This document shows positions 1-7,123 of a stretch of DNA of 17,941 bases, one piece after another. The stretch comes from Vulcanisaeta distributa (lineage in GTDB: Archaea; Thermoproteota; Thermoprotei; Thermoproteales; Thermocladiaceae). The translations under genes and the position numbers were made by a program. Every line of letters starts with the position of its first letter. Position 1 is the stretch's first letter. The notes beneath the pieces were generated by a model, which was given only the letters and a program-made list of their open reading frames with translations, searched no databases and was not told the DNA's origin. The DNA is taken from the NCBI GenBank assembly GCA_002506645.1, contig DAXY01000092.1, positions 20,272 to 38,212 on the forward strand. The letters run 5' to 3'.

Positions 1-1271
1 TCAAGGTCCCTAACCAGTATTGGATAGCCCTTGTACTTAATCATCCTCTTCTTAACGCCCCTGAAGTACAGCAGGCCCTTATCGTCCATGACCATTAGGT
101 CGCCCGTCAATAACCAACCATTGTAATAGGCCCTCCTCGTATCCTCCGGGTCTGAGTAACCCTTCATGGTCCAGGGAGCCCTAGCCGCCAGCTCGCCAAC
201 AACCCCAACGCCGAGTTCCCTGGATGGGTCGTTGGGGTCGACTATCTTCAACTCCGCGCCAGGTACTGCAAGGCCCACTGTGCCGGTCACGTCCTTATAC
301 CTGACCGGCTGTACGGTCAGTACGTACGCCTCGGTTAACCCGTAGAATTGAACAAGCGGTACGCCAAACCTTTGATAAAACCCGAGCTGTGTCGACGGCG
401 GCAATGGAGCCGCTGCCGAGAGGGCCAGCCTAAGTGATGATAATGCGCTGGGGTCTAGCTCCTTGTTATTGAGTATTTGGTCGAACATTAACGGCACGCC
501 GGCAAACACGGTTATGCCGTACCTACGTATTAACTCCGGCGTATTCCTGGCATCGAAATGCCTAGTAATGACTGCCCTGGCGCCCCTCACGAATGCTGAC
601 ATGAGCTCGGTGAGGCCGAGTATATGGGACAGCTGGGCGGCCACGAGTACGGAATCGCCGGGGCCAAGCCCAATGGCCTCGCCAAATGCATACGGCCCTG
701 AGTAGAGGCTAAAGTACGTGTGCCAGACCTGCATCGTCCTACCGGCAATGCCGGCGTAGTAATAGATTAAGCCAACATCGTCACTCCTGACCTCGGCGGG
801 TTTAAAGCCCGTTACGGACCCACCACTCAGTAGGTCCTGGAAACTCGTTACTCCCTGCCTAACCACATCAACACCGATGACCCTATACTTCGATAAGACC
901 GCGGTCTCCCTCTCAATTACTGGCCTGTCCGCAATGACCACCTTGGGCGATGAATCACTTAGTTGGTAATCAAGGTCCTCGGATATGGTTAGTGGATCTA
1001 TGATGACCGTAGCCGCGCCGAGCATCCAGGCCGCGAATAGCGATATTACGGCCTCCACACTATTGCTCATGACTATGGCGACCTTATCGCCATAACCAAC
1101 GCCGAACCTAATGAGGGAGCTTGCAAGCCTAGCCGCCTTATCGTATAAGCCCCCATAAGTCAGTGAGGTGCCCTGCTCATCTATGAGGAATACGTCGTTT
1201 GGGCGATTCCGCGAATAATCAAGCAGCGCATCTACGGGGTTTTGATATGGGTACTTCAGCCCAGATGCCAT
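1..1271 (-). CDS. AMP-dependent acyl-CoA synthetase/ligase, C-terminus cut by window edge
   Basis: ANL-superfamily adenylate-forming enzyme, normally activating a carboxylic acid with ATP and then loading it onto CoA. About 423 codons are visible from an ATG at 1271; the C-terminal lid lies off the left edge. Motif A5 (YGLTE, near residue 310), A7 (TGDL, near 389) and the hinge region (MIKYKGYPI, near 410) are intact. The ATP-phosphate loop A3, residues 170-184, is not: it reads YYAGIAGRTMQVW where the family has YTSGTTGxPKG, so the Ser/Thr residues and the Lys are lost. The gene starts 5 bp after the stop of the upstream acetyl-CoA synthetase-like gene, with GTGAT (part of a Shine-Dalgarno sequence) at 1278-1282, so the two are probably cotranscribed. 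The acid substrate cannot be read. It may be a weak enzyme, use ATP unusually, or be a non-catalytic partner. Confidence 0.85.
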   Translation of the reverse strand, partial: MASGLKYPYQNPVDALLDYSRNRPNDVFLIDEQGTSLTYGGLYDKAARLASSLIRFGVGYGDKVAIVMSNSVEAVISLFAAWMLGAATVIIDPLTISEDLDYQLSDSSPKVVIADRPVIERETAVLSKYRVIGVDVVRQGVTSFQDLLSGGSVTGFKPAEVRSDDVGLIYYYAGIAGRTMQVWHTYFSLYSGPYAFGEAIGLGPGDSVLVAAQLSHILGLTELMSAFVRGARAVITRHFDARNTPELIRRYGITVFAGVPLMFDQILNNKELDPSALSSLRLALSAAAPLPPSTQLGFYQRFGVPLVQFYGLTEAYVLTVQPVRYKDVTGTVGLAVPGAELKIVDPNDPSRELGVGVVGELAARAPWTMKGYSDPEDTRRAYYNGWLLTGDLMVMDDKGLLYFRGVKKRMIKYKGYPILVRDL

Positions 1272-1276
1272 GACAA

Positions 1277-3169
1277 TCACTGCTTCATGTAGCCTCGCTC
1301 AATGAGGGCGGCCTTTATGTCGTCCAGCGTCCTGACGTCGTCGAGCGTCGATATGTCGCCATACGGTTCATTCCTGACCAATGCCCTTAGCAACCTCCTC
1401 ATTATCTTGCCGGACTTGGTCTTTGGTAACCTCCTCACTATTATTACGTCGTCAACCCTAGTGCCCGAGGCCCTGGCGAACTCCTTGATATCATTTATCA
1501 ACGCCTCGGAGGGTGTTTCCCCAGACCTAAGCACGACAAATGCCAGGACCTTCTCACCACCGCTCGGCGACGGTGCACCGACAACCGCAGCCTCGGCAAC
1601 GGCCCTGTGCCTGGCGAGGACGCCCTCGATGTCCATGGTCCCGAGCCTTTCACCAGCGACGCTCAGTATGTCATCGGCCCTGCCCAATACGTATAAGTAG
1701 CCGTCCGAGTCATAGAACCCGTAGTCGCCGGTGTAGAAGTAGCCAGGGAACCTACTCCAGTAGGTCTTCACTAGCCTCTCGTTGTTGCTGTCATTCCACA
1801 TCTTCGCCATGGCCGGGTTTGGGATGGCAATGACTATGTAGCCCCTCTGCCCCGGCGGTAATGGGTTACCGTCATCATCAACCACGAGCCACTTACTACC
1901 TGGGAATTGAATACCAGCCGAGCCCGGCTTGAAGGGTATCTCCCCGAGGCCGTATGGCGTGGCGGCTATTGGTATTAGGTGCTCCGTCATCCAGTAGGCA
2001 TCCGCTATCATTGTATTCGGTAACTGCTGAATGTACCACTCGGCAACCCCCGGATTAAGGGTCTCACCCGTATTCAGTATAATCCTCAGGCTTGATAGGT
2101 CACCCTTAAGCGCATCCTCACCAATGCTCCTAATCGTGTATAACGTAGTAGTGCTACTCCAAATCAGTGAGACGCGGTATTTCTCAATAATCCTAGCGAA
2201 TAAATCCCTCCTATAACCAATGAATCCCTCAAAGAGGAGCCCCGTCAACCCCATCACGGGCGCTGTATATAAGTTGGCCATAGGCCAAACCGGCCACCCT
2301 AACTCGCTTATTGTCCACCAAACATCGGTGTCCTGTGGATTGAAAATGGCCCTAAACGTCCAATTAAGGCCTATTGGGTAACCACCATTGCTCTGCCACA
2401 GGCCCTTGGGCCTTCCCGTGGTGCCTGAGGTGTAGTATATTGTCGCTGGTTCATTGGCCTCCACGGGGACGGGCTCGACGTAGACCTTGCCCTTGGGCGC
2501 TATGTCCTCATACACGATGTCCCTGCCCTGCTTAACATTGAAGTCTGAGAATCCCCTGGAAACCACCAACACCTTCTCGACCGGCGTCTGGTACTTCTCG
2601 AGGGTCCTATCCACCAGGTCCTTCATCCTAACCTCGTCACCTGCCCTGAACCCCTTCGACGCGACGATAAATACCTTAGAACCGCAGTCCTGAAGCCTAT
2701 AGGCAAGGACCTCCTCGCTCAACCCAGCATAGTGGATCACTAGGGTGGCTCCCAGCCTATGTACCGCGAGGCCGAAGTACACTGCCTCGGGTATGTTGGG
2801 CATCATCATCGACACAGTGTCGCCTTTCTTGACACCCAACTCCCTAAGTACGTAGGCGGCCCTATTCACCTCCCTATAGAGGTCCCAATAACTAATGACC
2901 CTACTATCGCCCCTCTCGCTCTCGTAATAAAACGCGACCTTATTCGCCCTACTCGATATGTGCCTATCAACAGCGTTATAACTAATGTTTAGGTAACCGC
3001 CCCTGAACCAATAAACGTCTGGGGCCTTACCCTCGAGCACGGACTTAGGCCTCTCAAACCATGTCAGGTAGTCAGCCTTATCGGCCCAGAACTTGGCCGG
3101 GTTTTCAGCGGCCTCAATAGCCATTCGCCTTATCCTATCTAAGGAATAGAACTTTTGATTAATTGCCAT
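1277..3169 (-). CDS. Acetyl-CoA synthetase-like acyl-CoA synthetase (AMP-forming)
   Basis: Complete 630-residue AMP-forming acyl-CoA synthetase, close to the usual 630-660 residues of acetyl/propionyl-CoA synthetases. An N-terminal segment of the ACS type (residues 1-80) is followed by A3 YYTSGTTGRPKG (245-256), the ACS-like signature DVWWTISELGW, an A5 region YWMTE, A7 YTGDYG, and the C-terminal PKTKSGKIMRR with the catalytic lysine at 588 (a lysine that acetylation controls in bacterial Acs). It would make an acyl-CoA from acid, ATP and CoA in the cytosol. In Thermoproteales related enzymes activate acetate, 3-hydroxypropionate or 4-hydroxybutyrate; which applies here is not readable. The ATG at 3169 has a TATA box centred about 26 bp upstream, so the mRNA is probably leaderless. 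It is first of a two-gene unit with a second, atypical ligase. GC content is higher than in the genes to its right. Confidence 0.92.
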   Translation of the reverse strand: MAINQKFYSLDRIRRMAIEAAENPAKFWADKADYLTWFERPKSVLEGKAPDVYWFRGGYLNISYNAVDRHISSRANKVAFYYESERGDSRVISYWDLYREVNRAAYVLRELGVKKGDTVSMMMPNIPEAVYFGLAVHRLGATLVIHYAGLSEEVLAYRLQDCGSKVFIVASKGFRAGDEVRMKDLVDRTLEKYQTPVEKVLVVSRGFSDFNVKQGRDIVYEDIAPKGKVYVEPVPVEANEPATIYYTSGTTGRPKGLWQSNGGYPIGLNWTFRAIFNPQDTDVWWTISELGWPVWPMANLYTAPVMGLTGLLFEGFIGYRRDLFARIIEKYRVSLIWSSTTTLYTIRSIGEDALKGDLSSLRIILNTGETLNPGVAEWYIQQLPNTMIADAYWMTEHLIPIAATPYGLGEIPFKPGSAGIQFPGSKWLVVDDDGNPLPPGQRGYIVIAIPNPAMAKMWNDSNNERLVKTYWSRFPGYFYTGDYGFYDSDGYLYVLGRADDILSVAGERLGTMDIEGVLARHRAVAEAAVVGAPSPSGGEKVLAFVVLRSGETPSEALINDIKEFARASGTRVDDVIIVRRLPKTKSGKIMRRLLRALVRNEPYGDISTLDDVRTLDDIKAALIERGYMKQ

Positions 3170-3190
3170 ATATTAATGACTATATTTGGG

Positions 3191-3198
3191 TTTTTAAG
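3191..3198 (-). promoter_or_regulatory. TATA box for the acyl-CoA synthetase pair
   Basis: CTTAAAAA on the minus strand, centred about 26 bp before the ATG at 3169. This is the archaeal TATA-to-start distance, so transcription should begin at or next to the start codon (leaderless mRNA). Confidence 0.65.
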
Positions 3199-3466
3199 CA
3201 TTACCTCATGAAATATATAACTTTTTATCAATATAATTATTTATATAAGTGAATTAATATTTCAATTACGAGATCATGATTTATGATAGTAATTAAACCA
3301 TCAATTACCTAAGTAATAATAGCATGCATTTTATATAGGCTTTAGTTCTCATGACTTGTTAACTTAATCATTCAGTGATTTAATGTTATAATATCTGGCA
3401 TAACTCAGGATAATATTATTAATTTGCATTTATTTCCGTATTTTATTTGATGACTCAACAAACAAG

Positions 3467-3474
3467 TATTTAAG
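3467..3474 (+). promoter_or_regulatory. TATA box for the GltB-like gene
   Basis: TATTTAAG centred about 26 bp before the ATG at 3497; a second similar run (TATTTAGG, 3476-3483) lies too close to the start. This implies a leaderless transcript. Confidence 0.6.
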
Positions 3475-3496
3475 TATTTAGGTACCTTCTGGTTCA

Positions 3497-4879
3497 ATGA
3501 TAGTTGATTTAGCCAAGATCATTATTAGATTTAGGGCTTATTGGGCGTTAATTAAAGGCCTTAAGGAGTTTATTGAGGATTATCCATTTAATGAAATTGC
3601 AATTAAGGCTATTAAGGGCCGTGATGCAGTTTACCCATTCGGTGAAGTTGCTACCTATGGTTCTGCCATACTTGGCTCCGGGGTTTATGATAGGAGGGGA
3701 TTTCCACGTGTTAAGACCCTGGACAACTCAATAATACTGTTGCCACCAGCATTCACGCCTAGAAGACTTGATAAGATGACCGAGTTACTTCGAGAACCAA
3801 CATTCATGGATGTGAACCTAGAGGGTTCCCTGGGTGGTTTTAAGGTTTCAATGCCCATAGTCGTAGGTTCCATGGGCTCCACTGCCATAGCCAGCAAATT
3901 CAGTCTTGAAATTTCTAGGGCAGCAGCCAAGGCAGGCATTGTAATGGGTATTGGGGAGAATGTAGCCACAGTAAGGGGTTACTCGAGGAGGTATACGAGG
4001 GGTCATCCAAGTTTTAAGGAGAGATTGATGGCTTACTTAGCGAATGTTGATAAGTATGGTGGGGTCATCATTCAGCAGAATGTGGAGGACGCCTATGATG
4101 AACTCTGGAATAGGGTATATAGTGATAAGGATATTGAGCCCTATATTGAAGAGGGATTGATAGGCTTTGAGATTAAGATGGGGCAGGGCGCCAAGCCAGG
4201 GCTTGGTGGCGTAATTAAAATTCCTAAGGAGGAGGCGATAAGGCTCAAGGCTAAGTACCACTTTGAGGTTGATCCTGAGAAGGTTAAGGGTAAGTATATA
4301 ACCAGGTACTCAGTACCTGGCACCTATACTGAGGACATACTTAGGGGTATGATTAGGTTCATGAAGACCGCATACCCAAGAGCTAGGATTTGGATTAAAC
4401 TCGGCCCATACAGGGACATTGATAGGGTCATAGGCATTGCCCATGAAGAGGGCGCCCACGCGGTTGTAATTGATGGTAAGGAGGGCGGCACTGGGATGGC
4501 GCCATCAGTGGCAATGAAAGACCTGGGTTACCCAACCATAGTTGCTCTTAAGAAGATACGTGATGCAAGGAAGCTAGGAATAACCAATATATCCCTATTA
4601 CTCGCAGGTAGGCTTTATAATGGTTCACACGTGGTTAAGGCCATGGCACTAGGCGCCAGTGGTGCATATATGGCTAGGCCATTCTTAATAGCCGCAATGG
4701 TTAAGGGCGAGAGAGGTGTTCTGAATTACATAGAGGCTGTTAAGGAGGAAATGCAAATGTTAGTATCAGCGTTGGGTAAGTACGATATTAAGGAGGTAAG
4801 TACAGAGGATGCTGCGGCCATTGATAAGGACGTTGCCGAGATGTTTGAAATACCATATGCCTATTCATCATCATTTTAA
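3497..4879 (+). CDS. GltB-like FMN-binding domain protein without iron-sulfur ligands
   Basis: 460-residue protein matching the central FMN-binding TIM-barrel domain of glutamate synthase (GltB): EIKMGQGAKPGLGG near residue 225, the phosphate-binding DGKEGGTGMAPS near 325, and the ALGASGAYMARPFL segment near 390. It lacks the N-terminal glutamine amidotransferase domain and the C-terminal beta-helix domain. It contains no cysteine at all, so the 3Fe-4S cluster that relays electrons in normal GltB cannot form. It probably binds FMN and acts as a cytosolic oxidoreductase, but glutamate synthesis is unproven; the electron donor and substrate are unknown. Promoter and ATG fit a leaderless mRNA. 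Downstream, a UbiA prenyltransferase starts 39 bp after the stop with its own TATA box, so a link to lipid or quinone chemistry is only suggestive. Type 2 IPP isomerase is another FMN barrel, but the motifs here are those of GltB. Confidence 0.85.
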   Translation: MIVDLAKIIIRFRAYWALIKGLKEFIEDYPFNEIAIKAIKGRDAVYPFGEVATYGSAILGSGVYDRRGFPRVKTLDNSIILLPPAFTPRRLDKMTELLREPTFMDVNLEGSLGGFKVSMPIVVGSMGSTAIASKFSLEISRAAAKAGIVMGIGENVATVRGYSRRYTRGHPSFKERLMAYLANVDKYGGVIIQQNVEDAYDELWNRVYSDKDIEPYIEEGLIGFEIKMGQGAKPGLGGVIKIPKEEAIRLKAKYHFEVDPEKVKGKYITRYSVPGTYTEDILRGMIRFMKTAYPRARIWIKLGPYRDIDRVIGIAHEEGAHAVVIDGKEGGTGMAPSVAMKDLGYPTIVALKKIRDARKLGITNISLLLAGRLYNGSHVVKAMALGASGAYMARPFLIAAMVKGERGVLNYIEAVKEEMQMLVSALGKYDIKEVSTEDAAAIDKDVAEMFEIPYAYSSSF

Positions 4880-4889
4880 TACGGTCTAA

Positions 4890-4897
4890 CTTAAGAA
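4890..4897 (+). promoter_or_regulatory. TATA box for the UbiA-family gene
   Basis: CTTAAGAA centred about 25 bp before the GTG at 4919, which supports GTG as the true start of a leaderless mRNA. It lies just after the stop of the upstream gene. Confidence 0.6.
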
Positions 4898-4918
4898 TAG
4901 GTTTTCTCAACGTATACC

Positions 4919-5794
4919 GTGAATTTAAGGGCATTCGTTAGGCTATCTAGGATTGAGCATGGAGTACTAACGAGCCTAATAGTCATTGCATCCTATGTAG
5001 TGGCTGGTGGTAGGAATATTATTGCGATGATCCTTCTCTTTCTCTCATCATTGCTTACGGAGATCTTTCTCTTTGCAACCAATGATATTTATAATATTGA
5101 GGAGGATAGAATCAATAGGTCGGATGCACCTCTTGTGAGTGGTGAAGTCTCGATTAGGGAGGCTTGGGTATTATCATTATCATCAGTGGCCATGGCAATA
5201 TTACTTAATGCACTTAGTATTATTATGAAATACTTAATGATTTGGAGCATGGTAATACTACTCATGGCTATTATACTTGGTTTCTCCTACAATTATAGGT
5301 TGAAGAAGGTTATTATTGTGAATAATGTTCTCGTGGCAATAACATCATCATTAACCTTCCTATACGGATTATACGCTGTATCCTCAATGCCGCCAACCCT
5401 CAATCTACCATACTTACTGTTCATCGTTTCCTTCCTAGCCACAATGGGTAGGGAGTTAATTAAGGGTGCAATTGATGTTGAGGGTGATGTTAGGGCTGGC
5501 GTTAGGACTGTGGCGAATGTTTACGGCATTAAATCAACAGTAATACTTGCAATAGTATTTACGTTGATTGCAGTCTTTATATCACCATTAATAGTGATTC
5601 AAGCCCTCCCTGAATTTTATGGCTTTGTATTGTCCATAGGTGTCCTAATGACGGATATTATCCTCGTATACATATGCGTAATGCTCCTAAGGAGCACTGG
5701 TTATATGGGGAGGTTTAGGGCATGGTCCCTCGGGGCCATGGCAATCACAATAATAGCATACCTAATATTTGCATTGTTGTTATTTATTCATTAG
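4919..5794 (+). CDS. UbiA-family membrane prenyltransferase (possible DGGGP synthase)
   Basis: 291-residue polytopic membrane protein with about eight to nine hydrophobic segments, as in UbiA prenyltransferases. Family motif 1 is at residues 55-63 (NDIYNIEED) and motif 2 at 186-190 (DVEGD), within RELIKGAIDVEGD, a context typical of archaeal geranylgeranylglyceryl-phosphate geranylgeranyltransferases, which add the second isoprenoid chain in membrane lipid synthesis. Two departures are visible: the middle Asp of NDxxDxxxD is Asn, and the usual NRPxRPL run reads NRSDAPL. Function is therefore less certain; other UbiA enzymes prenylate quinone or heme precursors. The start is a GTG with a TATA box at leaderless distance. 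Its TAG stop overlaps the TAA of convergent atpF by sharing TTAG. The CDP-archaeol synthase gene, the next step of lipid synthesis, lies 340 bp further on the other strand. Confidence 0.8.
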   Translation: MNLRAFVRLSRIEHGVLTSLIVIASYVVAGGRNIIAMILLFLSSLLTEIFLFATNDIYNIEEDRINRSDAPLVSGEVSIREAWVLSLSSVAMAILLNALSIIMKYLMIWSMVILLMAIILGFSYNYRLKKVIIVNNVLVAITSSLTFLYGLYAVSSMPPTLNLPYLLFIVSFLATMGRELIKGAIDVEGDVRAGVRTVANVYGIKSTVILAIVFTLIAVFISPLIVIQALPEFYGFVLSIGVLMTDIILVYICVMLLRSTGYMGRFRAWSLGAMAITIIAYLIFALLLFIH

Positions 5795-6090
5795 ATCCCA
5801 AGAACGCTTCGAAGGATTGCTAAATAATTCACTTCCTTAAGTCTCATTTCCTTAAGTGATGGTATTTCAATAAGCATTGGCTTTCTCACCTTCATTCTCA
5901 TCTTATCGAAATCCTCCCTAACCCTATCCACGAGATCACTTGTTATTAGTACTGCACCAACATCCTCCTCAAGGCTTAACTCCTTAATTATTGATAGTAC
6001 ATTCTCATTTTCATTAATAATCCTACCCTCAAACCCAAGTAACCTAAAGGTATAGACAGTGTGCTCATCACCAAGTACTACCGCATGCAC
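5791..6090 (-). CDS. atpF: A-type ATP synthase subunit F
   Basis: 99-residue protein of the size and pattern of A/V-type ATPase subunit F: an N-terminal VVLGDEHTVYTFRLLG strand-helix, a central GAVLITSDLVDRVRED, and an IEIPS strand followed by a short C-terminal helix. Subunit F sits in the central stalk with D and couples rotation between the A3B3 head and the membrane ring. The start is a GTG at 6090 with TTTATAAA centred 25 bp upstream (6111-6118), which fits a leaderless mRNA; no in-frame ATG fits better. The gene stands alone here: subunits E and A are 4 kb away on the other strand, and B, D, C, I and K are not in the window. Its stop overlaps the stop of the convergent UbiA gene. Confidence 0.9.
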   Translation of the reverse strand: MHAVVLGDEHTVYTFRLLGFEGRIINENENVLSIIKELSLEEDVGAVLITSDLVDRVREDFDKMRMKVRKPMLIEIPSLKEMRLKEVNYLAILRSVLGI

Positions 6091-6110
6091 ATGCTTCTAA
6101 CCTGGGTAAA

Positions 6111-6118
6111 TTTATAAA
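6111..6118 (-). promoter_or_regulatory. TATA box for atpF
   Basis: TTTATAAA, the same on both strands, centred 25 bp before the GTG at 6090, in the 41-bp gap between atpF and carS. Confidence 0.65.
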
Positions 6119-6131
6119 GTTAATTACACAG

Positions 6132-6671
6132 TTACCAGGGTTCCTTCTTGAGCCTAAGCAGGTAGGCTACCGTGTTTGTGGCTAGGTGTATTGGCGGCGT
6201 TATCAACACCGCAATTACCACATACACTGCCTTTAAGGTGTTTGGTTGAATAAGCCATAGGGCCAATAATGCTGCTAATAAGAAGTCTAATTGATCAAGC
6301 AATGGTGCTGGTGCACCACGCGGCAAACCAAGCCTCCTCTTAATAAAGGCACCAAGTAAATCCCCAAGCAATGCGGCAATACACATGATAAACACGGCTA
6401 AGGGACTAGGTAATTCTAGTGATATACCCACCACATTTGATACTGTGATATACGTTAACTCCCCCACCACAAAACCGGTTAAAAGGCCTGTGGCTAATCC
6501 CTCATACGTCTTCCCATCGCCGAATAACCTCCTTCCATCAATGAAGTTCCTACTGAAGTCTATTGGTGTTCTACGCCTAAACACCTTGCTGGCCACAACA
6601 GGGGTTGCATTGGCTACGTATGGAGGCCAAATAATCAATAACGTGACTATGAAATCCCAGAGTAGGCCCAC
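6132..6671 (-). CDS. carS: CDP-archaeol synthase
   Basis: 179-residue integral membrane protein of the CarS (former DUF46) family, which transfers CMP from CTP to unsaturated archaetidic acid, giving CDP-archaeol, the precursor of polar headgroups (EC 2.7.7.67). Visible signatures: YVANATPV (18-25), PIDFSRNFIDGRRLFGDGKT (36-55), and the cytoplasmic loop GDLLGAFIKRRLG followed by APAPLLDQLDFLL (roughly 103-132); the length is usual for the family. About five hydrophobic segments fill the rest. The start is the GTG at 6671, 6 bp after the stop of the upstream zinc-finger gene; the nearby ATG at 6675 is out of frame. GAGTGAT just upstream is a partial Shine-Dalgarno sequence, consistent with translation from a shared mRNA. 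Regulation probably follows the zinc-finger gene promoter. Confidence 0.93.
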   Translation of the reverse strand: MGLLWDFIVTLLIIWPPYVANATPVVASKVFRRRTPIDFSRNFIDGRRLFGDGKTYEGLATGLLTGFVVGELTYITVSNVVGISLELPSPLAVFIMCIAALLGDLLGAFIKRRLGLPRGAPAPLLDQLDFLLAALLALWLIQPNTLKAVYVVIAVLITPPIHLATNTVAYLLRLKKEPW

Positions 6672-6677
6672 GCATAA

Positions 6678-7070
6678 TCACTCAAAACTATGCCTCTTAA
6701 GCAGGTGCGTTATCGCTGAGTTCTTCGTTATGAACTCAGCTCCGCACACGAGACAGTAGTAAATATCCATGCCGTTACGCCTAACCGAAACAATCAAGTG
6801 CTCCTTGATGTGCCTAAGGAATGCACCCTCGCCATTAAGCTTAGCACCACATATGTCGCATGTTATCGTCTTCCCGCCGACTTTGCCGTGCTTACGCATG
6901 TGGGTAACGAAGGAGTCGGCATCAACCTCAGCACCGCACTTTGGGCATTTAAGCTTGGGCCTTGGCACTGCCTTAGTTATTGCCTCAGCCACCTTATTGG
7001 TATCATTCCCCATGTAATCACAGATAGGGCACACCACGACCTTAGTTAATGACTTAACCGCAGTACTCAT
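6678..7070 (-). CDS. Small C2H2 zinc-finger protein
   Basis: About 130-residue soluble protein with three classical C2H2 fingers: CPKC with HMRKH, CDICG with HIKEH, and CLVCG with HLLKRH, plus an extra N-terminal CPIC pair that lacks matching histidines. Numbered from the ATG at 7070, the cysteine pairs fall near 14/17, 42/45, 71/74 and 106/109. Such arrays bind DNA, RNA or protein; the target is unknown. An ATG 15 bp further upstream (7085) is in frame, but the TATA box at 7097-7104 would place the transcription start downstream of it, so I choose 7070. It precedes carS by 6 bp and probably forms an operon with it. It may be a DNA-binding regulator, but nothing in the sequence proves that. 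Confidence 0.82.
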   Translation of the reverse strand: MSTAVKSLTKVVVCPICDYMGNDTNKVAEAITKAVPRPKLKCPKCGAEVDADSFVTHMRKHGKVGGKTITCDICGAKLNGEGAFLRHIKEHLIVSVRRNGMDIYYCLVCGAEFITKNSAITHLLKRHSFE

Positions 7071-7096
7071 AGTCGTGAAAGACATAACCCACTCAC

Positions 7097-7104
7097 TTTT
7101 TAAG
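7097..7104. promoter_or_regulatory. Shared bidirectional TATA box
   Basis: TTTTTAAG on plus, CTTAAAAA on minus. It lies about 23 bp before the plus-strand ATG at 7124 and about 30 bp before the minus-strand ATG at 7070. No other TATA-like run lies in this short divergent gap, so one box may serve both genes. Confidence 0.5.
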
Positions 7105-7123
7105 TTCTAACACTTGCAAATTA

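Larger units (their letters stand above)
3170..3496. other. AT-rich divergent intergenic region
   Basis: A 327-bp stretch between two divergent genes, very AT-rich. Each end carries a TATA box for its flanking gene. The inner 250 bp holds further TATA-like runs (around 3239-3249 and 3330-3340) and an 8-bp palindrome ATCATGAT near 3272, but no coding frame of useful length, no tRNA and no convincing C/D or H/ACA structure. It is the longest non-coding stretch in an otherwise tightly packed window, so regulator sites are plausible but unproven. Confidence 0.6.

Noticed and set aside
1302..1700. 132-codon plus-strand frame antisense to the acetyl-CoA synthetase-like gene
   Set aside because: A shadow of a conserved gene in a GC-rich stretch with few stops; the product has no recognisable domain.
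3448..3496. TGATGA in the spacer before the GltB-like gene as a C/D sRNA start
   Set aside because: No D or D' box follows before the promoter of the next gene.
3497..4879. Type 2 isopentenyl-diphosphate isomerase, suggested by FMN binding and nearby lipid genes
   Set aside because: The EIKMGQGAKPG and GGTGMAPS motifs are those of the glutamate synthase FMN domain, not of IDI-2.
7071..7085. ATG 7085 as the start of the zinc-finger gene
   Set aside because: The only TATA box is 15 bp away, too close; transcription should begin downstream of this ATG. ATG 7070 fits better.
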